From positions 434,001 through 498,000 of the forward strand of contig PCDL01000011.1 in the NCBI GenBank assembly GCA_002778095.1: 64,000 bases of DNA. The letters run 5' to 3'. The DNA comes from Fragosphaeria purpurea (lineage: Eukaryota > Ascomycota > Sordariomycetes > Ophiostomatales > Ophiostomataceae). The position numbers and the translations under genes are program-made. This document shows, one piece after another, positions 10,066-21,500 of the stretch. The stretch's first letter is position 1. Each line of letters opens with the position of its first letter. The notes under the pieces are model-generated. The model did not search any database. It saw only the letters and a list, made by a program, of their open reading frames with translations, and had not been told where the DNA came from.

Positions 10066-11458
10066 ATGGCAGGCGTCTGCTGCCGTTCCTGGGTCGGCCT
10101 GCCCAAAGGCGGCGCCGGCTTTCGCTTGCTCGCTCCGTCTGCGCTGCGCGCGGTCCGGCCATTCTCCGTGTCCGCGCGTGCTGCTTCGTCGTCGTCGGCG
10201 AAAGCCCGGGTAGCCGTCCTGCACCAGGCCCTGGAACCGCCCATCATCAATGGCACGCGCAAGCCGATGAAGCCGGGAGGTACGTGGAATGCTCGACCGT
10301 CGCCGAGATCGTGGGGATCGCCCGTTACTAAAAGGACTTGCTCTTCTAGGCTACCAAGACTCCGGCGCTGACATTGCGTTCAACCTCCGCAACAGCGGCC
10401 AGCACGAGGTCCTCTGTCCCGTCGCCGACCCGGACCCGGCCGTCCAGGAGGGCTGGAGCTTCCCGGACACCGAGGCCGGCATCCTCGCCGCCGTCGACGG
10501 CGGCGCCACCCACCTCTGGGCCAACACCATCCTCTTCGCCTCGCACCCGCTGCAGACGTCCGCGCGCCTCGCGCCCGTGGCCGACACCCTGCGCGTCGTC
10601 GGCCAGGGCCCGCTCGTGGTCGACCAGTACGACGACAAGGACTACGTCAACACGTACCTGCGGGGGCTCGGGGACGCGGGGCGCTTTAACCTGCCGCGGG
10701 CGTGGTCCGTGCCGGCCAGCCTGGCCGGCAGCGCGCTGCGGGACATCCTGGCGGCGGTGCCGCAGTACCCCGTCGTGGCCAAGCCCGCGCGCGGCCGCGG
10801 CAGCTACGGCGTCAAGGTGTGCCGCACGCCCGCCGAGCTGGACGCCCACGTGCAGTGGCTGCAGGGGCAGCTCATGAGCGTCATCGTCGAGGAGTTCCTC
10901 GCCGGCGAGGAGGCCACCGTGACGGTGATGCCGCCGCCGCTCGCCAGCGTGGGTAGCGGCAGCCGCGACTACTGGTCGCTGCCCGTGGTCACGCGGTTCA
11001 ACCACGCCGACGGCATCGCGCCGTACAACGGCGTCGTGGCCGTGACGGCCAACTCGCGCGCGGTGACGGACGACGAGGCCGCGCGCGACCCGGCCTACGC
11101 GCGGGTGCAGCGCGAGTGCGAAGCCGTGGCGCGGCTGCTGGGCACGACGGCGCCCATCCGCGTGGACGTGCGGCGGTTCCAGGACGCGCCGGGGGCGCCG
11201 TTTGCGCTGTTCGACATCAACATGAAGCCGGTACGTTTTCTGCGGCTCTCATCCACCTTTTTTTTGTCTACAACACTGCTGACCAACCAGAACATGACCG
11301 GCCCGGGCCGGCCAGGCCGGGCAGACCAGGCGAGTCTGACCCTGCTGGCGGCCGCCGCGCTGGGCTGGGACTACCAACGGCTGTTGGCGGAGATCCTGAA
11401 GACGGCGGCGCCGCTGAAGACGCTGCGGGCCTTGCAGCCTGTGACGAAAAGTGCATAG
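10066..11458 (+). CDS. ATP-grasp ligase (D-Ala-D-Ala ligase-like fold), probably mitochondrial
   Basis: Three exons: 10066-10279, 10350-11230, 11291-11458 (introns of 70 and 60 nt; branch points TACTAA and CTGAC), giving 420 residues. The first 45 residues are rich in Arg, Ala and Ser without acidic residues, as in a mitochondrial presequence. The ATP-grasp core shows the Lys/Gly-rich nucleotide loop AKPARGRGSYGV (about 215-226), then VEEFLAGEEATVTV, and near the end LFDINMKPNMTGPGRPGR, the Asp/Asn metal-binding motif with a Gly-rich loop. Members join a carboxylate to an amine or similar acceptor through an acyl-phosphate. The substrate is unknown. Intron 2 interrupts the codons just after DINMKP and removing it restores the family motif. 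It lies head-to-tail with the Ldh2-type gene, 548 bp downstream. Confidence 0.85.
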
Positions 11459-12006
11459 GACGACGGAAGGCCAAAATGTACATAGGCACACTACGTAAAG
11501 CTTTGTACAAAGAATTAAATACTCAAAAAAATTTGCATCTCAAAAGCGTATTATTGATCTTCAAAAATGCAAAATAATAAGCTGTTTGGTTTTCTAAGTC
11601 GACGTTCTACGATGTACATTACACCGTTGTGATGTGAAGAATCTGCGGATCCTTCCATCTCCATTGTCCTTCACTTTGATTTAATGACAGCACCATTTCG
11701 CGGTTAGCTCTCCTGCCGGTAAAGTCCGAGGGGGGGACGCAGCGCCGAGATGTCCTTGACTCGATCGAGGAACTGCCCGTCGGCGGGCCGGAACCATCCT
11801 CACCCCACATCGGCTTTCGCCCGGAGCCTGGACGGATCCGCCTCTCCACTTAAGATCTGGACGGACCCGTCTCTTTCTCTCCACACGCTCCAAGGGTTGT
11901 ACGCCAAAGCCGATCCTACCCCATATTAGCGAGTGCATCGACCTGTCAAAGTGTCAAGGCATTTGATAACGGAGTATTTTGGAAGAAAGAAAAAAAAAGA
12001 CAACTC
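11459..12006. promoter_or_regulatory. Intergenic promoter of the Ldh2-type gene
   Basis: The AT-rich 3' flank of the ATP-grasp gene (to about 11640) is followed by a GC-rich promoter with a paired imperfect direct repeat (11828-11874, listed separately). No gene seen. Confidence 0.5.
11828..11874 (+). promoter_or_regulatory. Paired 18-bp direct repeat containing CGGATCCG/CGGACCCG, candidate zinc-cluster sites
   Basis: Two 18-nt copies, CTGGACGGATCCGCCTCT (11828-11845) and CTGGACGGACCCGTCTCT (11857-11874), match at 16 of 18 positions with a 29-bp period. They lie 130-180 bp before the Ldh2-type start codon. CGG/CCG pairs are the classic half-sites of fungal Zn2Cys6 activators. Binding is an inference. 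Confidence 0.4.
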
Positions 12007-13158
12007 ATGGCATCAGCGCGCTACTACGTCAAGCCGGACGACGCGGCCGCCTTCGCCGAGGCGCTGCTCAGCAAGGCCGGTCTCTCGGACGAGCATGCCA
12101 AGCTGATGGCGGACTGTCTCGTGCAGGCCGATGCGCGTGGTGTGGTACGTTGCGGTGGGCCAACATAGCAAGCACCCTCTGTGGCTTCCCCCTCGCTAAT
12201 CACCACCTCTCCCCCCCGACAGGACACCCACGGCATGGCGCGGCTGCAGCAGTACATGGCGCGCGTCTCGAGCGGCCTGGTGAACGCGACGCCCGACTTC
12301 AAACTTTCCGAGAAGACCCCCGTGGCCGCCCACCTCGACGGCGACAACGGCTTCGGGTTCCTCGTCGCCACCCGGGCCATGGCCGAGGCCATCCGGCGGG
12401 CCGACACGTACGGCATCGGCATCGTGACGGCCAACCACTCCAACCACTTTGGCATGGCCGCCACCTACGTGCTGCAGGCGCTCGACGCCGGCATGCTCTC
12501 CCTCGTGTGCACCAACTCCGCCAAGCAGATGCCGCCGTTTGGCGGCAAGCAGACCCTGCTCGGCATCTCGCCCTTTGCCGCGGGCGCGCCGAGCGGGCGC
12601 GAGGTCCCCTACGTCCTCGACATGGCGCCCTCGGTCGTGGCCAAGGGCAAGATCCGCAAGGCGGCGCGCCGCGGCGAGGCCATCCCGCTCGGGTGGGCGT
12701 ACGACCGCGACGGCCGGCCGACGACCGACGCCGAGGCCGCGCTCAACGGCCTCATGGCGCCCATCGGCGGGCCCAAGGGCGCCGGGCTCGCCATCCTCAT
12801 GGACGTGCTGTCGGGGGTGCTGGCGGACGCGGCCTTTGGCGGCGAGGTCGGCGACCAGTACAAGGAGGCGCGGCCGCAAAACGTGGGGCACTGCTTCATC
12901 GCGATCAAGCCGGACGTGTTCCTGTCGGCGGACGCCTTCCGGGCGCGCATGGACACGCTGGTGCAGCGCGTGCACGGCGTGCCGCCGGCGGACGGGTTCA
13001 CCGAGGTGCTGTTTCCGGGCGAGCCGGAGCACCGGCTGAACCTGCAGCGGCGGCGCGAGGGCCTGCCGTTTGCGGACGCCGAAAAGGCCATGTTCGACGA
13101 GCTGGCCGCGCAGTACGGCGTGCCGGCGCCGGCCATGTCGACGACGCCGCTGGCGTGA
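12007..13158 (+). CDS. Malate/L-lactate dehydrogenase family (Ldh2-type) NAD(P)-dependent oxidoreductase
   Basis: Two exons, 12007-12144 and 12223-13158 (78-nt intron, branch GCTAATC), giving 357 residues, the usual length of this family. It shows the N-terminal DTHGMAR motif (47-53), the catalytic-region NHSNHFG (117-123), and the Gly-rich GGPKGAGLAILMDVLSGVL segment near residue 250. The family reduces 2-oxo acids or cyclic imino acids (malate, lactate, 2,3-diketogulonate, ureidoglycolate, piperideine-2-carboxylate), and the substrate cannot be read from the sequence. No targeting signal is seen, so it is probably cytosolic. It is convergent with the RraA-like gene, 206 bp away, and downstream of the ATP-grasp gene, suggesting a small shared 2-oxo-acid pathway. 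Confidence 0.9.
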
Positions 13159-13364
13159 GGGGCACCCGGAGAAGAATGATAAGACATGGACGATCGTTGG
13201 TAGACGAATGTTATTTACTATGTCGTAGTCTGAGTGAAAGTTGTAGGGTCTGTACATTGTAGAATGGAAAAAATCAAAATCAAAATCAAAGTCAAAAAGG
13301 TCCGAAGCCGCGTCACTTTAGCATCATAATGATATTACATTTTTTTTATTTTCCTACTTCCTCC

Positions 13365-14257
13365 TCATTTTCCCCGGTACGTCGCAAAGGCTTCCTGGAC
13401 GGACACGCCCTGGCGGATGGCCGCGGCGCACTTCTCGTCGGCGGCGGCCAGCGCCGGGATGGCCTCCAGCACCTGCTCGACCAGGCCGGCCGGCACACAG
13501 ACGACGCCGTCCCGGTCCGCGACGATGAAGTCGCCGGGGTGCACGGTTGCGTCCGCCTCCTGGATGGTGGACTGCAGCCGCACGGGCACGTTGATTTCGG
13601 ACGGGAAGCACACGGCGCCGCCGGCGGTGGTGCCGACGCCGCGGGCAAAGACCTGGTGAGGTGTGAGCTAAAAGGAAAGGAACACTGGCTGAAAGACCGC
13701 AACCCACCGGAAAGTTCAGGTCCTGGTGCTCCTGCAGGTCGCGCAGGCGGCCGTCGATGAGCACGCCGGCGGCGCCCAGATGCTGGGCCCGCAGGGACAT
13801 CATGCCGCCGTAGCAGGCGTTGATGTGCGGCAGCGGCTGGGAGAGGAAGACGACGGCGCCGGTGGGGATTTGGTCGATCTGCATGTGTGAGTACTCATGC
13901 CTTTATTGTTTTAATTTTGTCCTTTTTTTGTCTCTTTCTCTGTACGAGAACGTTCACGCACGTAGTTCCCCGGCAGCTTCGGGGCCGTCTGGTCGGACTT
14001 GGCGGCGAACTTGACCGTCATGACGGGGCCGACGACCTTGGTCGCGCCGCTCTGGAACTGGGGCGCGTACATGACGAGGCCCTCGAGGAAGCCGCCGTGG
14101 ACGCGGCCCAGCTTGGACAAGCCATCGGCGACCTAGGAAGGGAGGTTAGGGCAAACATGTCCGGCGAAGCAACCGGCGGGACTCCTTCGGGAAGGCCTAC
14201 ATCGCAGCTGGACCACTTGCGCAGCCGTTCGACGATCGAGGCGGTTTCCGGGGTCAT
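13365..14257 (-). CDS. RraA-like aldolase/decarboxylase (HMG/CHA aldolase family)
   Basis: Four exons on the minus strand: 14257-14201, 14132-13962, 13878-13708, 13652-13365, with introns of 68, 83 and 55 nt, all phase 0; 228 residues. It carries the active-site loop IDGRLRDL (about 117-124), where the family has Asp-Gly and Arg-Asp for metal and substrate binding. The C-terminal FIVADRDGVVCVPAGL signature of RraA-like proteins is also present. Characterised relatives cleave 4-hydroxy-4-methyl-2-oxoglutarate or 4-carboxy-4-hydroxy-2-oxoadipate to pyruvate, or decarboxylate oxaloacetate. A fungal member of unknown substrate; RNase E inhibition, the name-giving bacterial trait, is not expected. 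It is tail-to-tail with the Ldh2-type gene, and pyruvate or oxaloacetate would be plausible shared metabolites. Confidence 0.88.
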
Positions 14258-17200
14258 TTTTGGTTTGTGGGGCAGACGCTGCGGAGTCGTAGGGAATCAA
14301 AAGCTACGGAGCGATCACAGTACAACCTTGTGACAGTACAAAGGGGTATTTTCAATATATCTTGGCCCTCGCGGCAAGCACTGAGAGAGCGTGGGGTTGG
14401 AAACGGGCCCCCGGCTTACAAGCCGTAGTCTCGGGCAGGGCGGTGCCGAGCCGGGGTCCAGCAGGCCTTGGCCGATCTTGTGTACATAGACGAGAACTAA
14501 ATAGTTTTCTCATGTACTGCAGCATCATCACAAAATTCCTAAACCAGCCACCCGCTTGTTCGACGACATGAACGACGAGCACGGACATCGAGTCGGCCAA
14601 GTGCCGTGCCGAACAGAGACGCCGTTTAACCAAGGCTTCCGGTTGGATTGGATGTACAGTACGATATGCAGGTGGCAAAGTGATGTTGGACCCTGAAAGC
14701 CGCGAATAAATCATCTGAATGACTGCCTCCTAATCCATCCATGAAGACATCTCTTGGACGGTCCACGTAGCAGTCGAGCATGATCTAACGTGGCTTGTCT
14801 GTTGCCCCGTGCTGTCCTCGTCAACGAAAGACAAACACGGATACATCACGTAGTTATTGTCTATTTCGTGTTCGCCTTCTTGCCAAGATTTCTCTCTTCT
14901 CCCACGCCGTTGCCGCTGGTAAACCGCTACTTCTCGCCACCGCTCTGCCCGGCCAGCGATGGTCGAGGACAGTCTTGCCGGTGCCGACCGGGGGTCGAGG
15001 CACGAAAATGCAAAAGAATGGGCCGTCTTCAGAAGCCTGCAAGCCTGCTCGTCCTCTGGAGTATGACCTCGTAGTCGAAGTCTTTCTCGTGCACTAGGCT
15101 GCATTTGCTCGGTCGAGCCGACTGGACGACGGCATCTGCTTCGAGCCATGGACCCTGCACTTGTGAGCATCCAGGGTGCCCACCGCATTCCCCCTTGCTT
15201 CTGCGATCACCGCTTGACTGCCAACAACAGCCTGGTGATCGGCAATGCATGCCAGCGACCAGCGGCCAAGGGGGCAGGGCCCTTGCCAAGACGCATGTCG
15301 CAGCGCAGCGCGCCGTGGCGCTTCCGCGTGATGGAAGCGCTGCCAATCGTCGCAGACGAGTGCTGCAACGGCTCTGGTCTCCGTTTCTCCGCAGCTTACT
15401 CGTGCAGATCTCGGGTCCTTTTTCCATTTCCATGCCAAGCAGAGCGGCGGGTGAACAAATTCACGCACCGCCGACGGTCTCACGATGCGCCGTGGTAGGA
15501 TCTCATCACGACCACCCCTTGCATGGACAAGACATAACAACCTGCAAAGTGGAAACGAACGCGGCGTCAAGCAGCGTTCCGCATCAAATGTGCTGCCCAA
15601 CCAAGACAGCATTCGCCATTGGCCGTTGTACGTTCGTCTGCCGCAGTAAGAGACAAGAAGCAAAACGGGGGAAGCAAGGGAGACAAGCACCAATCGTTGG
15701 CCCGGACGGTGGAGACGACCGGGGGTTCAGCAAAACGGACCCCCTTGGCCAGGGCTGTGGAACGTTTTCTCCACGTTGCAGTCGCATGAGTCCCTCCGTA
15801 GTACGATTTACCAGGTACTTGTACCTACCGTACCTACGTCGCGCTTGCCACATGCCAATGCCTCCGTGCTTGCCTGCAGCATTGTTACAGGGGTGTATCA
15901 CTGGTCGCAGCTCCCTTGCTCTGATCGTGAGGATTGCTCCTCCGTGCTGGGTACATGCACTCGTAGCATCATCCGGAAGGCGCGTTCTTCGTTGTTTCCC
16001 CCCTCGGCTTCCTAGGGCGTCGATCGAAGGGAAGGAGCAATTGGGGCTTGCCCCGTACGCCCGGTGCCACGCCGGCAACAGGGAAGGCACGCTCGTCCTT
16101 GGCAGGCGCGTCGTACTTCGTACTTCGTACTTCGTACTTCGTACTTCATAATGACTCCATACCAGGAAAGAGCGGTGCAGAGAAGGAAAGAAGAGCAGAA
16201 GAAGAGACATAGGTAAGAAAAGCATAAGCCCGTCTCGGGTGGCCCCTCCGAGAACGCCGACCAACCGACGGGTCTCGTCACGTTTTCCTGGGAAGGAAGA
16301 GGGTGTGGTCGTTTGGCCCGCGCACCTCGCCGTTCGTTCGTTCGCTGCGCTGCGCTAGTTTCATGATGCACGATGCACGATGCAGCACAACCCAACATCG
16401 ACACCAAAAAGCAAGACAAAACAACACACAGCGTACCACATCGCAACCCACTCGACGCAAGGAGCGGTGACACGCTTTGCAGGAATGCAACAAGCATTTT
16501 CTTGTCCGACGTTTATTCGTGGAATTTTACGATAATCAGCAGTATTTTATTTATTTATTTAATTCTATTTTTCTTCTTTTTTTATTCTCTTGACTTCTCT
16601 TTCTTGGTTTTTTCCTGTCTGATATCTCTAAGGGCGCCAACCGCTCGCTCGAATTTGCCGCATCGGGCCGCAAGAACGACGAGAGGAGAACGGGACAAGG
16701 GCGGAGACGAACCAGGAGGCGAACCACGGATCGACAAAAGTTGTTTATTTGCCTCCCGCTAGTCTGCCCGCCTGCAGTTCGCTGTGCCAGGTGCCGGTTG
16801 TCTGCGTGCGGGCCCGCACGAGCACGATCCAGTCACATAGGCTCGCTTCCGTCCGTGCTGTCGTGGCTCTCTCTGCCCTACCACAAGGGAAAAAAAGGAG
16901 GGCGAGACGGGGTGGCACGGCGCACGCCCGCCCGCGAGACAAACGTGCATGCGGGAAAAAAAGGGAAGTGGAAACAGGGAACATGGAAAAAGGAAAAGGA
17001 GATAAAAACCCATCCTGCAAATTGCATTCCTCACACACGGTGGAACGGCCCTTGTCTGTTTCTCGATCATAAGATTGTGTTTCTGATCCTGGCCGCGGTT
17101 TCTGGCCGTGATGTTGATGTTTCGCCAGAGACACACATCGATAAGACAGTGTCTCAAACAAGACAGCAACGACGACAGTCGTGGGCAAGGGACAAATAAA

Positions 17201-17285
17201 AAGAGGAAAACCGCACTCTACGCCGTCCAAGAGAATCTTGTCTGTCGTTTTTTCCTCTTTTTTTCTAGCCGGCCTGGCAAACACC
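14258..17285. other. 3-kb gene-poor interval with a 7-bp minisatellite
   Basis: No recognisable gene. The plus strand has an unusually long open frame, 15105-16151, but it starts at TTG, is rich in Cys, His and Arg, overlaps long open frames on the other strand and matches no known family. GTAC-rich promoter-like words (TACCTACC, GTACCTACC) occur near 15815-15840, and a TACTTCG tandem repeat near 16112. An AT/T-rich patch follows at 16500-16620, then the presumed promoter of the gene at 17286. Confidence 0.45.
16112..16146 (+). repeat. 7-bp minisatellite, five perfect copies of CGTACTT
   Basis: Five exact tandem copies of CGTACTT in a non-coding interval. The unit is palindrome-like around GTAC. 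Confidence 0.95.
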
Positions 17286-18365
17286 ATGACACAAACCGTT
17301 GCCTCGCTTTCGCCTCTCCCGTCCCTCACGGAACTGGGGCTTCTCAGCCAGCCGACGCTTTTCCAAGCGTGGTGGTCGTCATCGCCGTCGAGTATCGACT
17401 GCGGGACGGGCACGCCGAAAAAACATGACCGGCACACGCCGCGGGCCTGGTCTCGGATTCAGTCCCGGTACCGCTCCCGGTCACCCTCGCCGGCCCGGAA
17501 ACGGCGGGCAATATCCAAAGAGCGGGAGAAAGACGGTTCTGTGTTTGCGCCCGGGCCGTTGCCATTTCCGGTGTCCGCTGGGACCGACGTTGGCGACAAA
17601 AACGACGATGAATCCAACGGGGAGCGTTTGTCGACGCCGGTGCCGAGCACGGCGCCGACTGCTGCACGGCGACGGTCTGTTGACAAGGAGGCGACAGACA
17701 GGGAGAGACGAGCCGTGTTGGGACTATGTCTTGAGGCGGAGGGAAAAGTTGTACGCAGAGAGAAAGAGACAATGACGGAAGACAACAACGACCATGGAAA
17801 TGGCCGGATCAACAAGACGAAGGACACGACTGATATGCACGACGACAAGGACGAAACGAGCAACGCCGAACGAAACAACAATACCTCTGATATCAACGAG
17901 ACAGCCGAGACAGCCGAACAGAAAACGACCACTCTATCAATACGGGCCCATCCACCGCCGCCATCACTTCGTCCTCTCCTTCCGTGGCCAGCTTGTCAAA
18001 AAGACTGCCCAAGGCCAAAGGGCGACCACAATCCGAAAAGCCCCAACCTGAAATCGCTCTTGGACAGCGACGGCGCCTGCAGCCAGCTTGCTGTCGACCA
18101 ATGCGTCCTGCCGGGCACGGCCATGAATCGGCCGCAAAAACGAAAGCGAGGAACATGTCTTGCCTTGCTCCGCGACGAAAACGATGTACGTGAACCAAAG
18201 CGACCCCTGGCTTCGCCACGGCGACCGTTTTGGCGCGTTGGCCGGCCGGATGGCGTGGACGCAAACCTGGTTTTGCCTGTGCCGCCGTCGTCCCAGCTGT
18301 TTGTCCTCTACAAGTACGACCGCGTCGACGAGTTGGGCGGTCGACGGCGAGGATCTCGTTCGTGA
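17286..18365 (+). CDS. Hypothetical low-complexity, Arg/Ser-rich protein
   Basis: Open frame of 359 residues starting in a CACCATGAC context; an in-frame extension to 17181 is less likely. The N-terminus has Ser/Pro-rich and RSRSPSPARKRR-type basic segments, the middle is Asp/Asn/Glu/Thr-rich (disordered), and the C-terminal 100 residues have another basic stretch (RPQKRKRG) and a more ordered tail. The basic clusters could be nuclear localisation signals. No domain is recognised and no intron was needed. It is convergent with CHL1, 161 bp apart. It could be a poorly conserved nuclear protein or a chance frame. Confidence 0.4.
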   Translation: MTQTVASLSPLPSLTELGLLSQPTLFQAWWSSSPSSIDCGTGTPKKHDRHTPRAWSRIQSRYRSRSPSPARKRRAISKEREKDGSVFAPGPLPFPVSAGTDVGDKNDDESNGERLSTPVPSTAPTAARRRSVDKEATDRERRAVLGLCLEAEGKVVRREKETMTEDNNDHGNGRINKTKDTTDMHDDKDETSNAERNNNTSDINETAETAEQKTTTLSIRAHPPPPSLRPLLPWPACQKDCPRPKGDHNPKSPNLKSLLDSDGACSQLAVDQCVLPGTAMNRPQKRKRGTCLALLRDENDVREPKRPLASPRRPFWRVGRPDGVDANLVLPVPPSSQLFVLYKYDRVDELGGRRRGSRS

Positions 18366-18526
18366 TTTAGGTTTTGGTTTCAGCAATTTGTTCTTCTTTT
18401 TTTTCTTATATCAGATAAACCACGTTGATGGCCGCAATGGCATTATGAGTTATGACCACCTGTACGTTTGCATCTAGCGAAGCGTTTCTTCTTTTTTATT
18501 TATTTATTGATATCATATGATTTTTA

Positions 18527-21500
18527 TTACGTCGCGTGTGCCTGCTGTTTGTTTCTGAAAAACGTGCTCAGCGTCGACATCATGCCCGGCAGCCCCTTGT
18601 CTTCGCTGCCCGCCACCATGCCGTCGCGGATCCACCCGGGCAGCTTCGCCCGGATCCGCGCCGTGGCAAACCGCCGGTCCGCCAGCACAATGGTCGCGTA
18701 GTCGTTGCGGTGCCGAATCGCCCGGCCGATGCTCTGGTTGACCGCACGCATGCACGCGTTTTCGTAAAACTCGCGGGCCGCCTGCTTGCCTGCGGCCGTG
18801 GCGGCGGCCGATGGACTGGACGTGTTCTCCGTCGCCGTCGCCGTCCCCGCCGCCACCGCCCCCTCAATGTACTCCATGCGCGCCTGCCAGTCCGGCGCGT
18901 GCAGGTTCGGAAACGGCAGGCCCACGACCACCACGCAGCGGCCCAGCCGGTCCGCGAAATTGATGCCCTCGCTCATCTTGCCGCCGACGACGCTGAGGAG
19001 GAGCGCGCCGTTGGGGCGGGGGGCGGAGGCGGCGTCAACCTCCTCGGGGTTCAGGATCGCCTCGCTGTACGCCGCCAGCACGGCGTCGCTGGCGCCGCCC
19101 TTGGTCTCACGGAACACGGCCTTTTTGGCTTGCAGACGCTCCCACACGGTGGGGCCGGGCGGCAGCCGCCGTCCGTGCTGCGACGCCGGTGCCGGTGCAG
19201 GCTGCTGCCAGCGCTGCACCACCTCGTCCAGGTAGCCGTAGCTGGGGAAGAACACGACGACGCCGTCGGGCACGACCGTGCACAGGTTGAGGAGGGCCGT
19301 GCCGAGGGCGTAGACCAGCGTGGGGTTGCTGCGGTGCTGGAAGCTGAAGTCGAACAGGGGCGCGGAGCGCGCGGAAGCGGAGACGGAACCGGTGCCCGAG
19401 GTCGGCATGGTCGATCCCAGCGTCCAGACGCACAGGTTCGCCGCCGGAATGACGTGGCCGCAGCTGAGCGTCGTGATTTTGCCAGGCGCGTGCGTGGGGA
19501 ACAGGTGCCGCTGGTAGTCGGCAAACGGCGCGAGCGTGCCGCCGGCGAGGATGACGGCGCGCGCCGAGGCCGCGATGGACGCAAAGGCGTGCGTCGGCGA
19601 GAGCAGCAAGTAGGAGAGCTGGATGTCGGGGGCGGTCGAGGACGAGGCAGCGGAAGCAGACGGCGGCGGCGGCGGCGGCGGCATCTTTTCAAAAAAGATG
19701 CGCCCCTCGTTGCTCAGGTTCGTCAAGGCCAGCAAGAACGACGTGAGCGTGTGCAGGACCGGGCTGGCCGGAGCGGTGGTGGTGGTGGTCTCTTGCGCGG
19801 CATCCCCTTTTCCCGAGGCGTCACCCGTGCTGTTCCCCGTCTGCTCCTCCTCTACGTACGCGGCGTAGCTCTCTACTTTGTAGGCCAGCTTCGATGCCTG
19901 GATGTACTGCACGAGCTCAAAGAGGTTGATCTGGTCGGCGCCCTTGTGTTGCAGCAGCGCCGACGGGTCGACGATGCCTTGCGTAGCCTGGCCGACAGTA
20001 AGTCAGAACACACACACACGCAAACAAAAAAAAGCAAAACAACGGTACGGTACTGCAGAAGAAACACACCTTGCCCTCCAGCGCCCCCGTCAGCCACGCG
20101 CTCAGCGCCTGGATCACCCGCCCCAGCTGGCCCACCCGGACGCGCCCGGCGCCCGCCAGCCGCGTGCCGAACCGCCGCACGTACGCGCCCAGCAGGCCGC
20201 GCGCCCGCCGCAGCTCGCTCAGGTGCAGCCGCGCCGCGTGCACGTTGGCCACCGCGTCCATGAGGTTGTGCGCCTCGTCGACGACCACGACGCTGCGCCG
20301 CCGGTCCAGCCGGATGCCCAGCGCCTCGCGCGCCGCCTGCTGCAGCAGCAGCGGGTACGGCAGCGTCACGATCTCGGCGCCCGGCACGGCCGTGCGCGCC
20401 GCGTAGTACGGGCACACGTGCAGCGTGCGGCCGAGCCGGAACAGGTCCTCGAGGTCCGGCAGCGTGGCCAGCGCGGCGTCGCGGAACTGCTGCGTGGCGG
20501 CGCGGTTGTCGGCCGTGGGCAGGTAGGGGCAGCGTTTCGGGTCGTCGTGGCCGTGGTTTTTCTTTTTGGGCTTCTGGAGCTCGGCGCAGCGGTCGTTGAT
20601 GGCGGCCACGGACCCGAGACGGGCGACGGCCGGATTGATGCACAGCCGCTGGCGGGAGGACAGCGGGACGTGTTTGACGGGTTCGGCCGTGTGACTGTCG
20701 TCGTCGTCGTCGTCGTTGTCGTTGTCGTCATCGTTGTCCTTGTTTCCTCGGCATCCCGTCTTTCCCGCATCTGCGTCGACCGCCTTTCGCAAGGACGGCG
20801 GAAACCGCGGCCGCCGCAGCTCGGCGATAAACTGCGTCAGCTGCGAGTGGGTGCGCGACGTGTAGTAGATCTGATGGTCAGTGACGAACAGAATAAAAGT
20901 TGCGGTGACACACAGTCCACCCTACCGTAATGTTCTCGTCGCTGTCGACGTCGTCGTCTGCATCGTCCGCCTCCTGCGGACCCGTCACCAGCCCGGCCCG
21001 CGCCATCATCGCCCGCGTCTCCGCCGAGAACCACGCCAGCGGGTCGTCTGCGTCGACGTTGTCGCCGTCGCCGAGCAAAAACTCGGCCTCTTCGTCCGCC
21101 GCGCGCCGGACTTGTGCCGTAACCATGTTGTCGTGGTCGTTTCCGTTGCCGTCCAGCCGGCGCCGCTTGCCGCCGCGGTTGAACTGGCGCGCGGCCTCGG
21201 CCTTTTCGTGATCCCGCGCCCGCCGCCGCGCCGCCGCCAGCCGCGCCTCCCGCGCCTCCCACCGCGCCGCCAGGGCCGCCCGCCGCTGGCGCAGCAGCTG
21301 CTCCACGACCCAGTCCGGCTCGTCGGCCAACGCGGCGTCGTCCTCTTTGCTGCGGGTCGTGGCTCCCTCGAGGCGCCGGCGCTTGTGCTGCCGCAGCCAG
21401 GTGAGCGCGCCGCAGAGCAGCGACAGCGACTTGCCCGTGCCCGTGGGCGACTCGAGGAGGGCCACCTGGCCGTCGCCGCGCGCGCAAGCGTCGTAGACGG

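Noticed and set aside
11809..11914. 9-bp inverted repeat ATCGGCTTT/AAAGCCGAT considered as transposon terminal repeats
   Set aside because: Complementarity does not extend beyond 9 bp and no target-site duplication or transposase is present.
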